A stretch of 22,562 nt of DNA from Phoronis australis (lineage: Eukaryota > Phoronida > Phoronidae). The position numbers and the translations under genes are program-made. This document shows positions 8,750 to 17,578 of this stretch, one piece after another (positions within the stretch are counted from its first letter, which is position 1; every line of letters begins with the position of its first letter). The notes beneath the pieces were generated by a model. That model saw only the letters and a list, made by a program, of their open reading frames with translations, had not been told where the DNA came from and did no database searches. Location of the stretch: positions 409,306 to 431,867 of the forward strand of contig NMRA01000383.1 of assembly GCA_002633005.1 (NCBI GenBank), in the 5' to 3' direction.

Positions 8750-8835
8750 AATGTTTCTGCTACTGGTTGCATTTATAACGTACGAGAATACATCGTGTAT
8801 AATCTTATGTTCATGACGCATATTGACAAAAGAAC

Positions 8836-8839
8836 TTAA
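8836..8839. other. TTAA target site, copy A left
   Basis: TTAA directly precedes the AAGTGCACTGTA terminus of transposon copy A. The right partner at 13333-13336 reads TTAT, one base off. Confidence 0.7.
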
Positions 8840-9116
8840 AAGTGCACTGTAATAAAAACAATGCAGCAGATACCCGGTTCTAAATCTGACATTTGCCCGA
8901 GTTGAGCGCTAAACAAAAACTAATTCTTAGTTATTGTCAACAGACTGAGATCCTGCCAGCGACCTGTGATTGCCTGTTATGTCAGTGACGTTGCTGGTGG
9001 GGCCTCGACTGCTCGTCATCTTTATTGCTGTGGCATACTGTGAAGAGTTAACATCGTATTTAATCATTGTATCAGCCGTTCTTGTATTGTTTGCACAGCG
9101 CTGTAAACGGTTCGTC

Positions 9117-9257
9117 ATGCCTTTTTGTATAGCTCTTGGTTGTTCGAACTCTTCGAAAAAGGTGTCTTCTAAGGGGACGGTCATCGCATACCATTCCTGG
9201 GTTGCCCAAGCCATGGCCCAAAGCCGTATACTAACAGGTTTGCTCCAATATGGATAA
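9117..9257 (+). pseudogene. THAP-domain fragment in copy A
   Basis: From the ATG at 9117 the translation is MPFCIALGCSNSSKK followed by SSKGTVIAYHSW. This matches the N-terminus of THAP zinc fingers (M-P-x-C-x4-C-S-N ... F/Y-H-R). The first two zinc ligands are present; the second C-x2-H pair is missing. THAP domains bind the transposon ends in P-element and Kolobok transposases. The frame stops at 9255-9257. A parallel fragment exists at 15097. Confidence 0.65.
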
Positions 9258-9436
9258 AAATGGACAAATAAAATCTGACTGACTCAAAATTAGTGTCATT
9301 AAAACTACTCTCATCCCAACTTATTTACTGCTGTTGGAAAAGTTAGCGGTCGTTAATCGCTGGTGATAAAATTGTGATGCGTTCTCTTGAGTCGATTTAT
9401 GGTGATTACGTCATATGACCATTATCATTCTTTTTT

Positions 9437-9460
9437 ACTCTGCGCGTGTAAGCGCAGAGT
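9437..9460. repeat. hairpin at left end of inserted element
   Basis: ACTCTGCGC (9437-9445) and GCGCAGAGT (9452-9460) form a perfect 9-bp stem with a 6-base loop. Terminal hairpins are known from rolling-circle elements, but the Helitron CTRR terminus is not seen on either strand. Confidence 0.8.
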
Positions 9461-9810
9461 ACTGTTGTTCCTGGGTTTTCTTCAATTTTATTCTTATTCT
9501 TATTCTTCTTATTCTTCTTATTCTTCTTCCGACCAACTTTGAGACTTAATAACTCCAGATTGGGTGCAGGTACGGTCTTTAAATTCAGCATATGAGTTTT
9601 GACTGTATATAAATTTTGATTGATTATAAAATCATATTCCACATTGCATCGGAAGAGGTCGTTTGGTGCAAAGGTCATATAATTTTGAAAATGCTACTCC
9701 TCCTTCAGTTTTTAAGCTATCTTTTTCAAATTCGGTGCACAGGTATAAGTCAACATGACAATTCAAAAAATTACTTTTCTAAGTAATCGGGTCATCCAAT
9801 CAGGTGAAAT

Positions 9811-9823
9811 AGGTCAAAGGTCA
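9811..9823 (+). promoter_or_regulatory. DR1 nuclear-receptor motif 1
   Basis: AGGTCAAAGGTCA is the ideal direct repeat with one-base spacing, known as the site for HNF4, COUP-TF and RXR heterodimers. It is followed by TTAGGTGCA, a near third half-site. Confidence 0.6.
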
Positions 9824-10233
9824 TTAGGTGCAAACTAAAATTTTGAGCTAGACACTTCAAATTGACAGGTCTGATTGCCGCAGGTAAATCAAATCGGAAT
9901 CCAAAGTTTCAGGTCATTTAGTGCAAACATGGGGTCATTAGGTGCATTTTTCTTCTGAAAATTTGACCTTTTCAATTAGCAAGTATTGTGATGTGTCAAC
10001 CGTTAGACAACTGTGATTCTCAGCGTTAAACACACTTTCCATGGGCTTTCCAAAAATTCTCCTAAGGATGCTTAAAATGCACCGGATAGGGTCAATTAGT
10101 GCAAAGGTCATGTAACGTTAAAAATGTTATATCTCTTACGTTTTTTTAGAAATTCTTTTCAATTTCAGCACACTGGTGTAAGTCAACTTCCCAATTGAAC
10201 AACTACGCAATAGGACTAACCAATCAGAAAAAT

Positions 10234-10246
10234 AGGTCAAAGGTCA
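10234..10246 (+). promoter_or_regulatory. DR1 nuclear-receptor motif 2
   Basis: A second perfect AGGTCAAAGGTCA, 423 bases after the first, in the second subrepeat of unit 1. Confidence 0.6.
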
Positions 10247-10971
10247 TTGAGTGCAAAATTAAAATTTTGAGCTAGAGACTTCAAAATTACATATCTGTTT
10301 ACTAAATGCGATTGAGTTTGAATTCTAAATTTTTGGGTCATTTGGTGCACCCATGGGGTCATTAGGTACATTTTTCTACTGAAAATTTGACCAATTCATA
10401 CATGTTGTATTCTTAAGTGCTTAAAGTAAAACATCTGTGATTTTAAGCACTAACCACACCTTTAATCAAGTTAGCAATTACTCCCTCATCGGGTCTCATA
10501 ATGCACCGGAAGAGGTCAATTAGTGGAAAGGTCATCAAAAAATTAATATGTAATTTCTCCTACAATTTTAAAGAATTCCTTTTCATATTGGTAAACGGGT
10601 TGCTGTCAGAAACTTCCCATAATAATTCCAGTAATACGCACGCGCAGAGTCCGTTATTTCTTATTCTTATTCTTCTTCTTATTCTTCTTCCGACCAACTT
10701 TGAGGGTTAATAACTCCAAATTGGGTGCAGGTACGGTGTTTAAATTCAGCATATGACTTTTGACAGTATATAAATTTTGATTGGTTATAGAATCATATTC
10801 CATATTGCACCGAAAGAGGTCATTTGGTGCAAAGGTCATGTAATTTTCAAAATGCTACTCCTCCTTCAGTTTTAAAGCTATCTTTTGCAAACTCGGTGCA
10901 CAGGTACAAGTCAACATGGCAATTTAAAAAATTACTTTTCTAAGTAATCGGGTCATCCAATCAGGTGAAAT

Positions 10972-10984
10972 AGGTCAAAGGTCA
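10972..10984 (+). promoter_or_regulatory. DR1 nuclear-receptor motif 3
   Basis: A perfect AGGTCAAAGGTCA in the first subrepeat of unit 2, 1161 bases after motif 1. Confidence 0.6.
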
Positions 10985-11404
10985 TTAGGTGCAAACTAAA
11001 ATTTTGAGCTAGACACGTCAAATTGACAGGTCTGATTGCCACAGGTAAATCAAATCGGAATCCAAAGTTTCAGGTCATTTAGTGCAAACATGGGGTCATT
11101 AGGTGCATTTTTCTTCTGAAAATTTGACCTTTTCAATCAGCAAGTATTCTGATGTGTCAACCGTTAGACAACTGTGATTCTCAGCGTTAAACACATTTTC
11201 CATGGGCTTTGCAATAATTCTCCTAAAGATGCTTAAAATGCACCGGATAAGGTCAATTAGTGCAAAGGTCATGTAACGTTCAAAATGTTATATCTCTTAC
11301 GTTTTTCAAGGAATTCTTTTCAATTTCAGCACACTGGTGTAAGTCAACATGCCAATTGAATACCCTACTTTACTTTGCAATAGGCCTAACCAATCAGAAA
11401 AAAT

Positions 11405-11417
11405 AGGTCAAAGGTCA
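11405..11417 (+). promoter_or_regulatory. DR1 nuclear-receptor motif 4
   Basis: A perfect AGGTCAAAGGTCA in the second subrepeat of unit 2, 1171 bases after motif 2. Confidence 0.6.
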
Positions 11418-11823
11418 TTGAGTGCAAACTAAAATTTTGAGCTAGAGACTTCAGAATTACGTATCTGTTTACTAAGTGCGATTGAGTTTGAATTCTAAAT
11501 TTTCAGGTCATTTGGTGCACCCATGGGGTCATTAGGTGCATTTTTCTTCTGAAAGTTTGACCACTTCATTCATCTTGTATTCTGAAGTGCTTAAAGTAAA
11601 ACATCTGTGATTATTAGCATTAACCACACTTTTAATCGAGTTAACAATTACTCCCTCATCGGGGCTTATAATGCACCGGAAGAGGTCAATTAGTGGAAAG
11701 GTCATCAAAAAATTAATATGTAATTTCTCCTACCATTTTAAAGAATTCCTTTTCATATTGGTAAACGGGTTGCTGTCAGTAACTTCCCATAATAATTCCA
11801 GTAATACGCACGCGCAGAGTCCG

Positions 11824-11846
11824 TTATTGTCACGCCGTGACAATAA
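11824..11846. repeat. 23-bp palindrome at the insertion edge
   Basis: TTATTGTCACG and CGTGACAATAA are perfect 11-bp arms around a single C. It lies three bases outside the right end of the inserted element and has no match in copy B, so it probably came with the insertion or an earlier event at the same site. Confidence 0.85.
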
Positions 11847-12460
11847 TCTTTCTAGTTATCAACTGTTCTTCGCTGCCCGCACAAGGTCGCGTACATTTTA
11901 CAACAAATTAGCGGAGCTTGTTTCATTTTGTTACAAGTTTTTAGCATTTTAAAGCCAGCAAACCGAACATACCTGGCTGCTTCGAAGCTGCCATCATCTC
12001 CCCCAAATACGTCGCAAAATTTTACGAAATGGCACTTGCGCCTTGTCACAAGCTTGTTGTTTTTGAAACGGACGCCACAATTTTCTTTGTTACAAAAGGC
12101 GGCGAACAATGCAAGAAAATGACGTTAATTTGATTGTTTTCACTTAAACGGCTTCAACGAACAAGGTGATGGTCGGTTGTCTACCAGATTTTGCATTCGA
12201 CCCCGCCGGTCATTTAGCTCAACATGTTGATGTAAGATTTACAACTAGGTGACGAGTATAACTAAGTTAGGCTAACTATACCCGAGTAGTCAACGGGCTA
12301 TGTGAAATTTTGGGGGTCTAACGGTGCTCAACACGCAGTGGTGCGATAGTGTTCATGCATCCGTAGTCGGTAACTAACCAACCCTTCAAGTTTACAGAGC
12401 TGGCAGCTGGCACGCTGGCTGGAGTCTACACTGTCCACAGTCCTAACAGTGTAAAATGTT

Positions 12461-12466
12461 GATACG
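12461..12466. other. MITE target duplication, left
   Basis: GATACG is present immediately left of the MITE and again at 12984-12989. Confidence 0.6.
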
Positions 12467-12983
12467 TATGATGGGCCGTTGGGGCGAAAGTGTCGCCGGA
12501 AAAATACGAGCGTAATTGTGTACATTACGCCGTTGTTTACGCCGTTAATTACGCCGTAAAATTACGAGCGTAATTTAATTCTTTACGGCGTAAAATTACG
12601 CTCGTAATTTAGTTTAAACTCTTAGCCAATGACGTTGGGTTTTACAATCCACGATCGCGCGCGCTCATAAACTTACTTATTTACTGACGGTTTTCATGAC
12701 AACGATAAACTCCAAGCGCTGAATCATGGCGGATCAAATTGCTGCTACCATGTCAGCGATTGTGCAAGAACGAGCTGCCCAGCAACAGTCGGATATGTTA
12801 GGTCATCACTGATTGGTTTAAATTTGGAACGTTCTTAAGGTATTTTACGAGCGTAATTTACGGCGACATTTCCCCATTTAATTTACAGGTGTAATTTTAC
12901 TGCAACACTTTTGCAATTTAACTTACACTCGTAATTACGAGCGTAATTTTACGGCGAAACTTTCCCCTCAACCGCCCACCATA
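12467..12983. mobile_element. 517-bp MITE with 51-bp inverted ends
   Basis: The left 51 bases (TATGATGGGCCGTTGGGG...) and the complement of the right 51 bases (TATGGTGGGCGGTTGAGG...) differ at only 9 positions. The interior is built from repeated TTACGAGCGTAATT and TTACGGCG words in both orientations. It interrupts transposon copy A at a point that copy B leaves uninterrupted. Flanking GATACG direct repeats support a 6-bp target duplication; a TA duplication is the alternative. The superfamily is uncertain. Confidence 0.85.
12726..12812 (+). pseudogene. 28-codon frame inside the MITE
   Basis: ATG at 12726 in GAATCATGG context opens MADQIAATMSAIVQERAAQQ, ending in MLGHH and TGA. It is the only non-palindromic, coding-like part of the MITE. 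It may be the first exon of the parent transposase or a captured host start exon. It is too short to assign. Confidence 0.3.
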
Positions 12984-13410
12984 GATACGGACTGATTACA
13001 CCGGCAAATTTTCGTCTGATGAGGACGAGTACTGGGTATCACATTGTGTTGCCTCGTCTCAAACAGGCATCCCTGGTGACCCGACATTTCACACTAAAAT
13101 TTCTCATTCCGGCAATACGGAGAACGCCACTTGAGTGGACGTTAAACTAGGACATTGACTTTACCCCTACCACGTACGTCACGAGAATTAAAGCAGCATT
13201 CCAAGCGGGAGATTTATCTGAGCTTCGTTAGAGAACAAAAGTTTACTTTTTGATGTTGAATTCTTTGTGAAATTGGTCAACAACTCATAGAAAACTATGC
13301 AAAATTCATTCAAAATGAAATACAGTTCCCTTTTATAAACGGGTGATAAGACAAGCTATGACACGAGACTTCTGTTGCAACACAGTTCGTTTCAAAAAAG
13401 GCCTCAGAAA

Positions 13411-13460
13411 TGGTGTCGAGGGTATTTGGGGGTAATGGTGTCGAGGGTATTTGGGGGTAA
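13411..13460. repeat. two exact 25-bp tandem copies
   Basis: TGGTGTCGAGGGTATTTGGG plus GGTAA is present twice in a row without a mismatch (13411-13435 and 13436-13460). It is a recent local duplication, about 80 bp past the end of transposon copy A. Confidence 0.9.
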
Positions 13461-13511
13461 TGCAGATCTGACCATTTGTTTTAACTAATTTTGTGGTTGT
13501 GTGGAATCAAA

Positions 13512-14742
13512 AAGATTGTATGCCGGGCTGGATTTTGTCGGCATAATCCTCAAATTTAAGATGGCCGCCATCAGCCGCAATGAAATTGGCAAGTCTCAAT
13601 AAATGTCTTTCAAAATGAGTATGATACACCAAACTATAGGTTATCAGGTATGACAAAATCGATTTTGTTATAGTTTTTGTGATTTGAGGTCAATGTCAAG
13701 CGAAAACGTCAAGGTCAAGGTCTCATTGCGCCCTACATGTTCCATTGGAAATACAGTGAGCACAAATATTTCAGGGTATCTTTACACATATATTCAGATT
13801 AGTTTTAAAGAGTGACTTATGCAGAGACATTATCGGTGAGAAAAATGGTTTTATGATATCAGCCATAACGTAAACTTGGAAAACACAGTTCATACCTTTG
13901 CTGGCGGGACTAAATACCACTATCTAATTTGAAGCCTAACAGGAATTTTACATTCTTAGTTTTCTCCAATATATTCGACTTACCTTGGATTAAAATGGTA
14001 ACTGAGCAATAACTATAGCAAATCGAATACATATTGTATATTTTACGCGAAACTGTGAAAGGCTGCCAGTTGTGTGGCAAAAACAAATCAATTCAGAGCA
14101 GCGCGACTGGAGCTCAAGACAAAATTTTAGAGCATTTTAAGCCTGAGTAGATTTCAGCCAATCTGTCGGACAAGGGCTACAATTGGAGATTAGCAATGAA
14201 ATCACAAAAACACAACTTTTTTATTTCGTAGCTCAAAGGTAATCACTTCAAGAAGTCTTATCTCACCCAACGTCATCAGAAACACAACACGTGACTTTTG
14301 GCTGTAAAACCGATTATGTCCCCTTGACACAACAATTTCAAAAGAAATAAAAATTGTATCTCACCACAGCTGTAAGGTCTTTAAAAACACACCCTATGGC
14401 ACATTGCTCAGATGACTTGCATGTATTTTTTTCTAAACTGTAGTGAGCTAACAAATACGTGGCAGTATATACAGTAACAATTGATCGCCAACTCTCATTG
14501 CACAGGATCTGCGATCTTGCGAGCAAGCCGCGATTAACGCTGTTGGGTGCGACGTCGCTATTCACTAGCGGCGCCTGGTGTGATACATTTTATTTCTGGT
14601 AAATACGTTGTCTCAGTAACCGGTTGTACACTGGAAGAGAGTGTCACCTCCTCTGCGAATTTTATTGAAAACATCGGAGTTGTGAATCTCTTGCCTACGA
14701 CCTACATATGTACTGTATGATGACAGCAAATTTATTTAGTAA
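13512..14742. other. unrecognised block between 15-bp direct repeats
   Basis: TTGTGTGGAATCAAA occurs at 13497-13511 and 14743-14757, exactly enclosing this 1.23-kb block. The spacing and length would fit the target duplication of an old insertion. No poly(A) tail, inverted ends or protein motif is visible inside. The block holds a 16-bp palindrome (13653-13668) and a TCAAGGTCA word (13709-13717). Confidence 0.3.
13653..13668. repeat. 16-bp perfect palindrome
   Basis: ACAAAATCGATTTTGT is its own complement, centred on a ClaI-like ATCGAT. It may be chance in AT-rich sequence. Confidence 0.7.
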
Positions 14743-14803
14743 TTGTGTGGAATCAAACTTTTTATCAAGTATTAAATCACTTTTCCCATTAAATAGACCT
14801 TAA

Positions 14804-16441
14804 AAGGGGACTGTAGTCAAAATAATGTTGCAGTTAATCGGTTCTAACATACAAATATAACTCACATTTGCCTGACTTGCGTGCCAAACAAAAGCCAATT
14901 CGTATTCATGGTCAAAACACTTAATTCTGAAAGCGAACGCTGATTGGCTGATGTGTCAGTGACGTGAACAGCGGGGTATCGGCTGCTTTGCACATTCATT
15001 GCTTATGTCATATTTGAAGAGTTTACATCGTAATTTATCATTGTATCAATCGTCCTTATTTTTTATTGTTTGCCACAGTGCTGTAAAAGGTTCGCTATGC
15101 CTTTTTGTATGGCACCTGGTTGCTCAAACTCTTCGAAAAAGGCGTCTTCTAAAGGGATGGTCATCGCATACCATCGCCGGGTTACCCAAGCCTTGGCCCA
15201 AAGCTCAGTGTATACTAGATATAGGCCTACAGGTTTAAGCCGATATGGGTAAAAAATGTGCAAATAAAATCTGACTCAAATAAATGTCATTAAAATTAAG
15301 TCATCCTTGAGTAAACCTAGGAAACAGGTTCCTAGAGTAAACTAACTTCTGTATTTACCGGTGTTGGAAATGTTAGCGATCGTTCATCGGCTGGTGCTAG
15401 TAAAATTGTGATGTGTTTTCTTGAGTCGGCTTTTTGCGATTACGTCACCTGACCTTTACCAGTTTCTTTTCCCCCTGATTCTTTTATCATGTGTTCGTCG
15501 CTGACGGTACCTAGGTTGCGTACATGTTATAACAAATTATCGGAGCTTGTTTCATTTTGTTTCAAGTTTTTAGTATTTTTACACCAGCAAACCGAATTTT
15601 AGAACAACCTTGGTGCTGCGAAGCTGTTATGATGTCCCGAAAGACGTCTCAAATTTTTATGAAATGGCGCGTGCGCCGTGTCACGAGCGTGCTGTTCTTG
15701 AAACGGACAACACACTTCTTTGTTAAAAAGGCGGCAAATTATGCTACCAAAGGACGTTTATTTGATTGTTTTCCACTTAAACGGCTGCAACGAACAATGG
15801 AAGTGTCGGGTGACTATATCAGATTTTGCATGCGCCCCCGCCGGTCCGTTAGCTTTATATGTTGATGTAGCCTAAGTTTTACGACGAGGTGACGAGCATA
15901 ACTGAGTCAACTATACCCGGGTAGTCAACGGCTGTCTGAAATTTCGGGGTTAACGGAGCTCAACACACAGTGGTACGATAGTCTTCATACAGGTACAGTC
16001 GGTAACTTACCAACCCTTCAAGTTTACAGAGCTGCCGGAGTATTGGCTGACAACTGGCTGACTGGATGGCTAGAGTCCACATTGCCCTCGGCACAGTCAC
16101 TGACACCAGTTACACCGGTAAATTTTCGTCTGACGATGACGATGACTAGGTATCACTTTGTGTTGCCTTGGCTCAAACAGGTATCCCTTGTGACCCGAAA
16201 TTTCACACTAGAATTTCTTATTCCGACAATATAAAGACGCTACTTGATTGCACGCTAACACAGGACAGTGACCTTGCCCCCGCCAAATACGTCACGAGAC
16301 TAAGCAGCGCTCCAAGCCCGTAATTTTTTGAGCTTTGTTAGAGAACATAAGTTTAATTTTTGGTGTTGAATTATTTGTGAAATTAATCAACAATTCATAG
16401 AAAACTATCCAGAATTTATTCAGAATAAAATACAGTTCCTT
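14804..16441 (+). mobile_element. THAP/TTAA DNA transposon (Kolobok-like), copy B
   Basis: The ends AAGGGGACTGTA and TACAGTTCCTT are inverted repeats (one-base indel). They are flanked on both sides by TTAA (14800-14803 and 16442-16445), the expected target duplication. The 1638-bp body is collinear with copy A and carries the same THAP start. Internal reading frames (for example 15557-15865) have a diverged counterpart in copy A (11928-12122) but no recognised domain. Full catalytic sequence is lacking, so it is probably non-autonomous. Confidence 0.85.
15097..15252 (+). pseudogene. THAP-domain fragment in copy B
   Basis: The translation from the ATG at 15097 is MPFCMAPGCSNSSKKASSKG, then MVIAYHRR. 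The C-x4-C-S-N motif and the Y-H-R are better kept than in copy A. The C-x2-H half of the zinc site is absent and the frame ends at 15252, followed by AATAAA (about 15263). In an intact element this domain recognises the transposon ends. Confidence 0.7.
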
Positions 16442-16445
16442 TTAA

Positions 16446-17150
16446 GGTGTATTCAAAATTGTATATTTTCTAGCACACCAAAAATAAGTACGGACGTACT
16501 TTCAAAATAGTGTGCTTGCAAATGTAAAATGACCTAACGACATCGATATAAAATGACTGTACATTACGGTGACAATGGTAACGTTACCTATATTTATTTT
16601 ATGTCTAATTCAAAATGTAGTGGAACAACGAATAAGCCTATTTTCTGTTTTTATGAAGCCTTGTTTATAGTTGTCACACATTGAAACTGTTTATTTGTGG
16701 AAACTAGCAAACAGCAGAAATAATTAATTGTGGCTCGAGAAGTAAATCTATGGGGGCTTATATTCGAAAAAAACTCCGAGTATAGTCCCATAGGTATTGA
16801 TTTCACTTATCGTTCAGGAGTGAATTTAAGAAATCTTAAATGTCAAGTAAAACTATGCAGTGCCTTAATAAAAAGGTGATTTTATTTTGACAGATGATTC
16901 TATTCAGCAGAACTACAAAGCGTAAAGTTTCAAATTATCGCCGGAGAATGCACGGTACCTGCTTAACGAACACTCCTGGCAGGACCTGCCATTTTAACAT
17001 TATCCAAATGTGTCTGATTCCATAATCAACAAAAGTAGAAATCGTTTTGATATACCATAGTTATGTTATTCCATCGTCACTACGAATAAATTCACGGACA
17101 TGACGCTTTACTTGCTTACTCACTGAAAGCAAATGCTACCCACTTTTTAT
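16446..17150. other. AT-rich stretch without recognised genes
   Basis: No coding region, RNA gene or repeat shared with the rest of the window is seen. Confidence 0.5.
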
Positions 17151-17155
17151 AGTGT

Positions 17156-17164
17156 TATATAAAT
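17156..17164 (+). promoter_or_regulatory. possible TATA box
   Basis: TATATAAAT lies 97 bases before the ATG at 17261, a spacing that would give a 5' leader of roughly 70 bases. Confidence 0.35.
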
Positions 17165-17260
17165 TACCATAACGGGCTTTCTTGTTCCCTCAATCCAGTC
17201 GCCAAAATTGTCACAGTTATTTATTTACAACTATGTTTTTTTCAGTCCGTTGTCCAAGCC

Positions 17261-17578
17261 ATGTTCTTCATTGTTGCGACATTTCAGTTGTGGTTTATCG
17301 AATTGAATATCGCCAGCCCTCTGAACGAGAAGCTCGTGAAGGTCTGCGACCAAGATCCTGGCGATGCATATAATTGGGGCTATGACGTCATGGGCGCCGA
17401 GTAAACGGAGAATTGCTGCACGAGCGAGACCTATTTCAAAGAGTGTTTCGCCATCAAAGTCCTAATGGCTTCACCCAGGCGTCTGGCTACCATGCAAAAG
17501 CGCTTCAAGTGCCCCGTGCTTGGTTCAAGCGTACCGTCACTCAACGCACCGTTACATAAGTCAAAATATTGTGTTTAA
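17261..17578 (+). pseudogene. stop-interrupted small secreted-type reading frame
   Basis: ATG at 17261 (G at -3) gives a hydrophobic start, MFFIVATFQLWFIELNIAS, like a signal peptide. It is followed by PLNEKLVKVCDQDPGDAYNW, then GYDVMGAE and TAA (17402-17404). The same frame then stays open for 57 codons to TAA at 17576-17578, with TENCCTSETYFKEC and later KRFKCP, giving five cysteines downstream of the leader. Alternatives: an internal or last exon starting after TTTTTTTCAG at 17236-17245, with a donor GTAAAC at 17401; or a frameshift into GELLHERDLFQRVFRH. I do not recognise the family. Either only the first 47 codons are translated, or it is a pseudogene. Confidence 0.35.

Larger units (their letters stand above)
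9461..10650 (+). repeat. tandem unit 1
   Basis: The unit opens with a TTATTC/TTCTTC microsatellite (about 9488-9530) and then CCGACCAACTTTGAG. It then holds two and a partial copies of a 420-430-bp subrepeat. Subrepeat starts are marked by GCA(C/T)CGGA(A/T)AGGGTC-type words near 9647, 10079 and 10502. It is full of GGTCA words, and each full subrepeat has one perfect DR1. The end at 10642-10650 is GCGCAGAGT. Confidence 0.85.
9437..11820. mobile_element. 2.4-kb tandem-unit element inserted in copy A
   Basis: It is bounded by 12-bp inverted ends: ACTCTGCGCGTG at 9437-9448 and its complement at 11809-11820. It contains two tandem units (about 1.19 and 1.17 kb), each ending in GCGCAGAGT (10642-10650 and 11812-11820). 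Comparison with copy B of the host transposon shows these sequences are absent there, which dates it as a later insertion. No protein-coding frame of any size is present, and no clear target duplication is seen. The superfamily is unrecognised. Confidence 0.75.
10651..11820 (+). repeat. tandem unit 2
   Basis: This is a close copy of unit 1 with the same order: TTATTC microsatellite (about 10657-10690), CCGACCAACTTTGAG, two full subrepeats, a partial third and GCGCAGAGT at its end. Small indels and substitutions separate it from unit 1, for example TACCCTACTTTACTT added near 11360. Confidence 0.85.
8840..13332 (+). mobile_element. THAP/TTAA DNA transposon (Kolobok-like), copy A, nested
   Basis: The left end is AAGTGCACTGTA and the right end is the complement of AAGGGAACTGTA, so the tips are inverted repeats. 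The body aligns throughout with copy B (14804-16441) once two insertions (9437-11820 plus nearby bases, and 12467-12983 with a 6-bp duplication) are removed, leaving about 1.6 kb. TTAA targets plus an N-terminal THAP zinc-finger segment are hallmarks of the Kolobok superfamily. No complete transposase remains, so this is a non-autonomous or decayed copy. Confidence 0.8.

Noticed and set aside
9406-9678. Lysine/asparagine-rich minus-strand frames (also 10654-10839)
   Set aside because: They are translations of the TTATTC/TTCTTC microsatellite.
9437-11820. CRISPR-like or Helitron identity for the tandem-unit element
   Set aside because: Repeats are far too long and few for CRISPR. The Helitron TC start and CTRR end are not found, although the hairpin prompted the idea.
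13557-13575. YY1-type site in AAGATGGCCGCCATC
   Set aside because: The core is a partial match and part of a short GC palindrome, with no promoter nearby.
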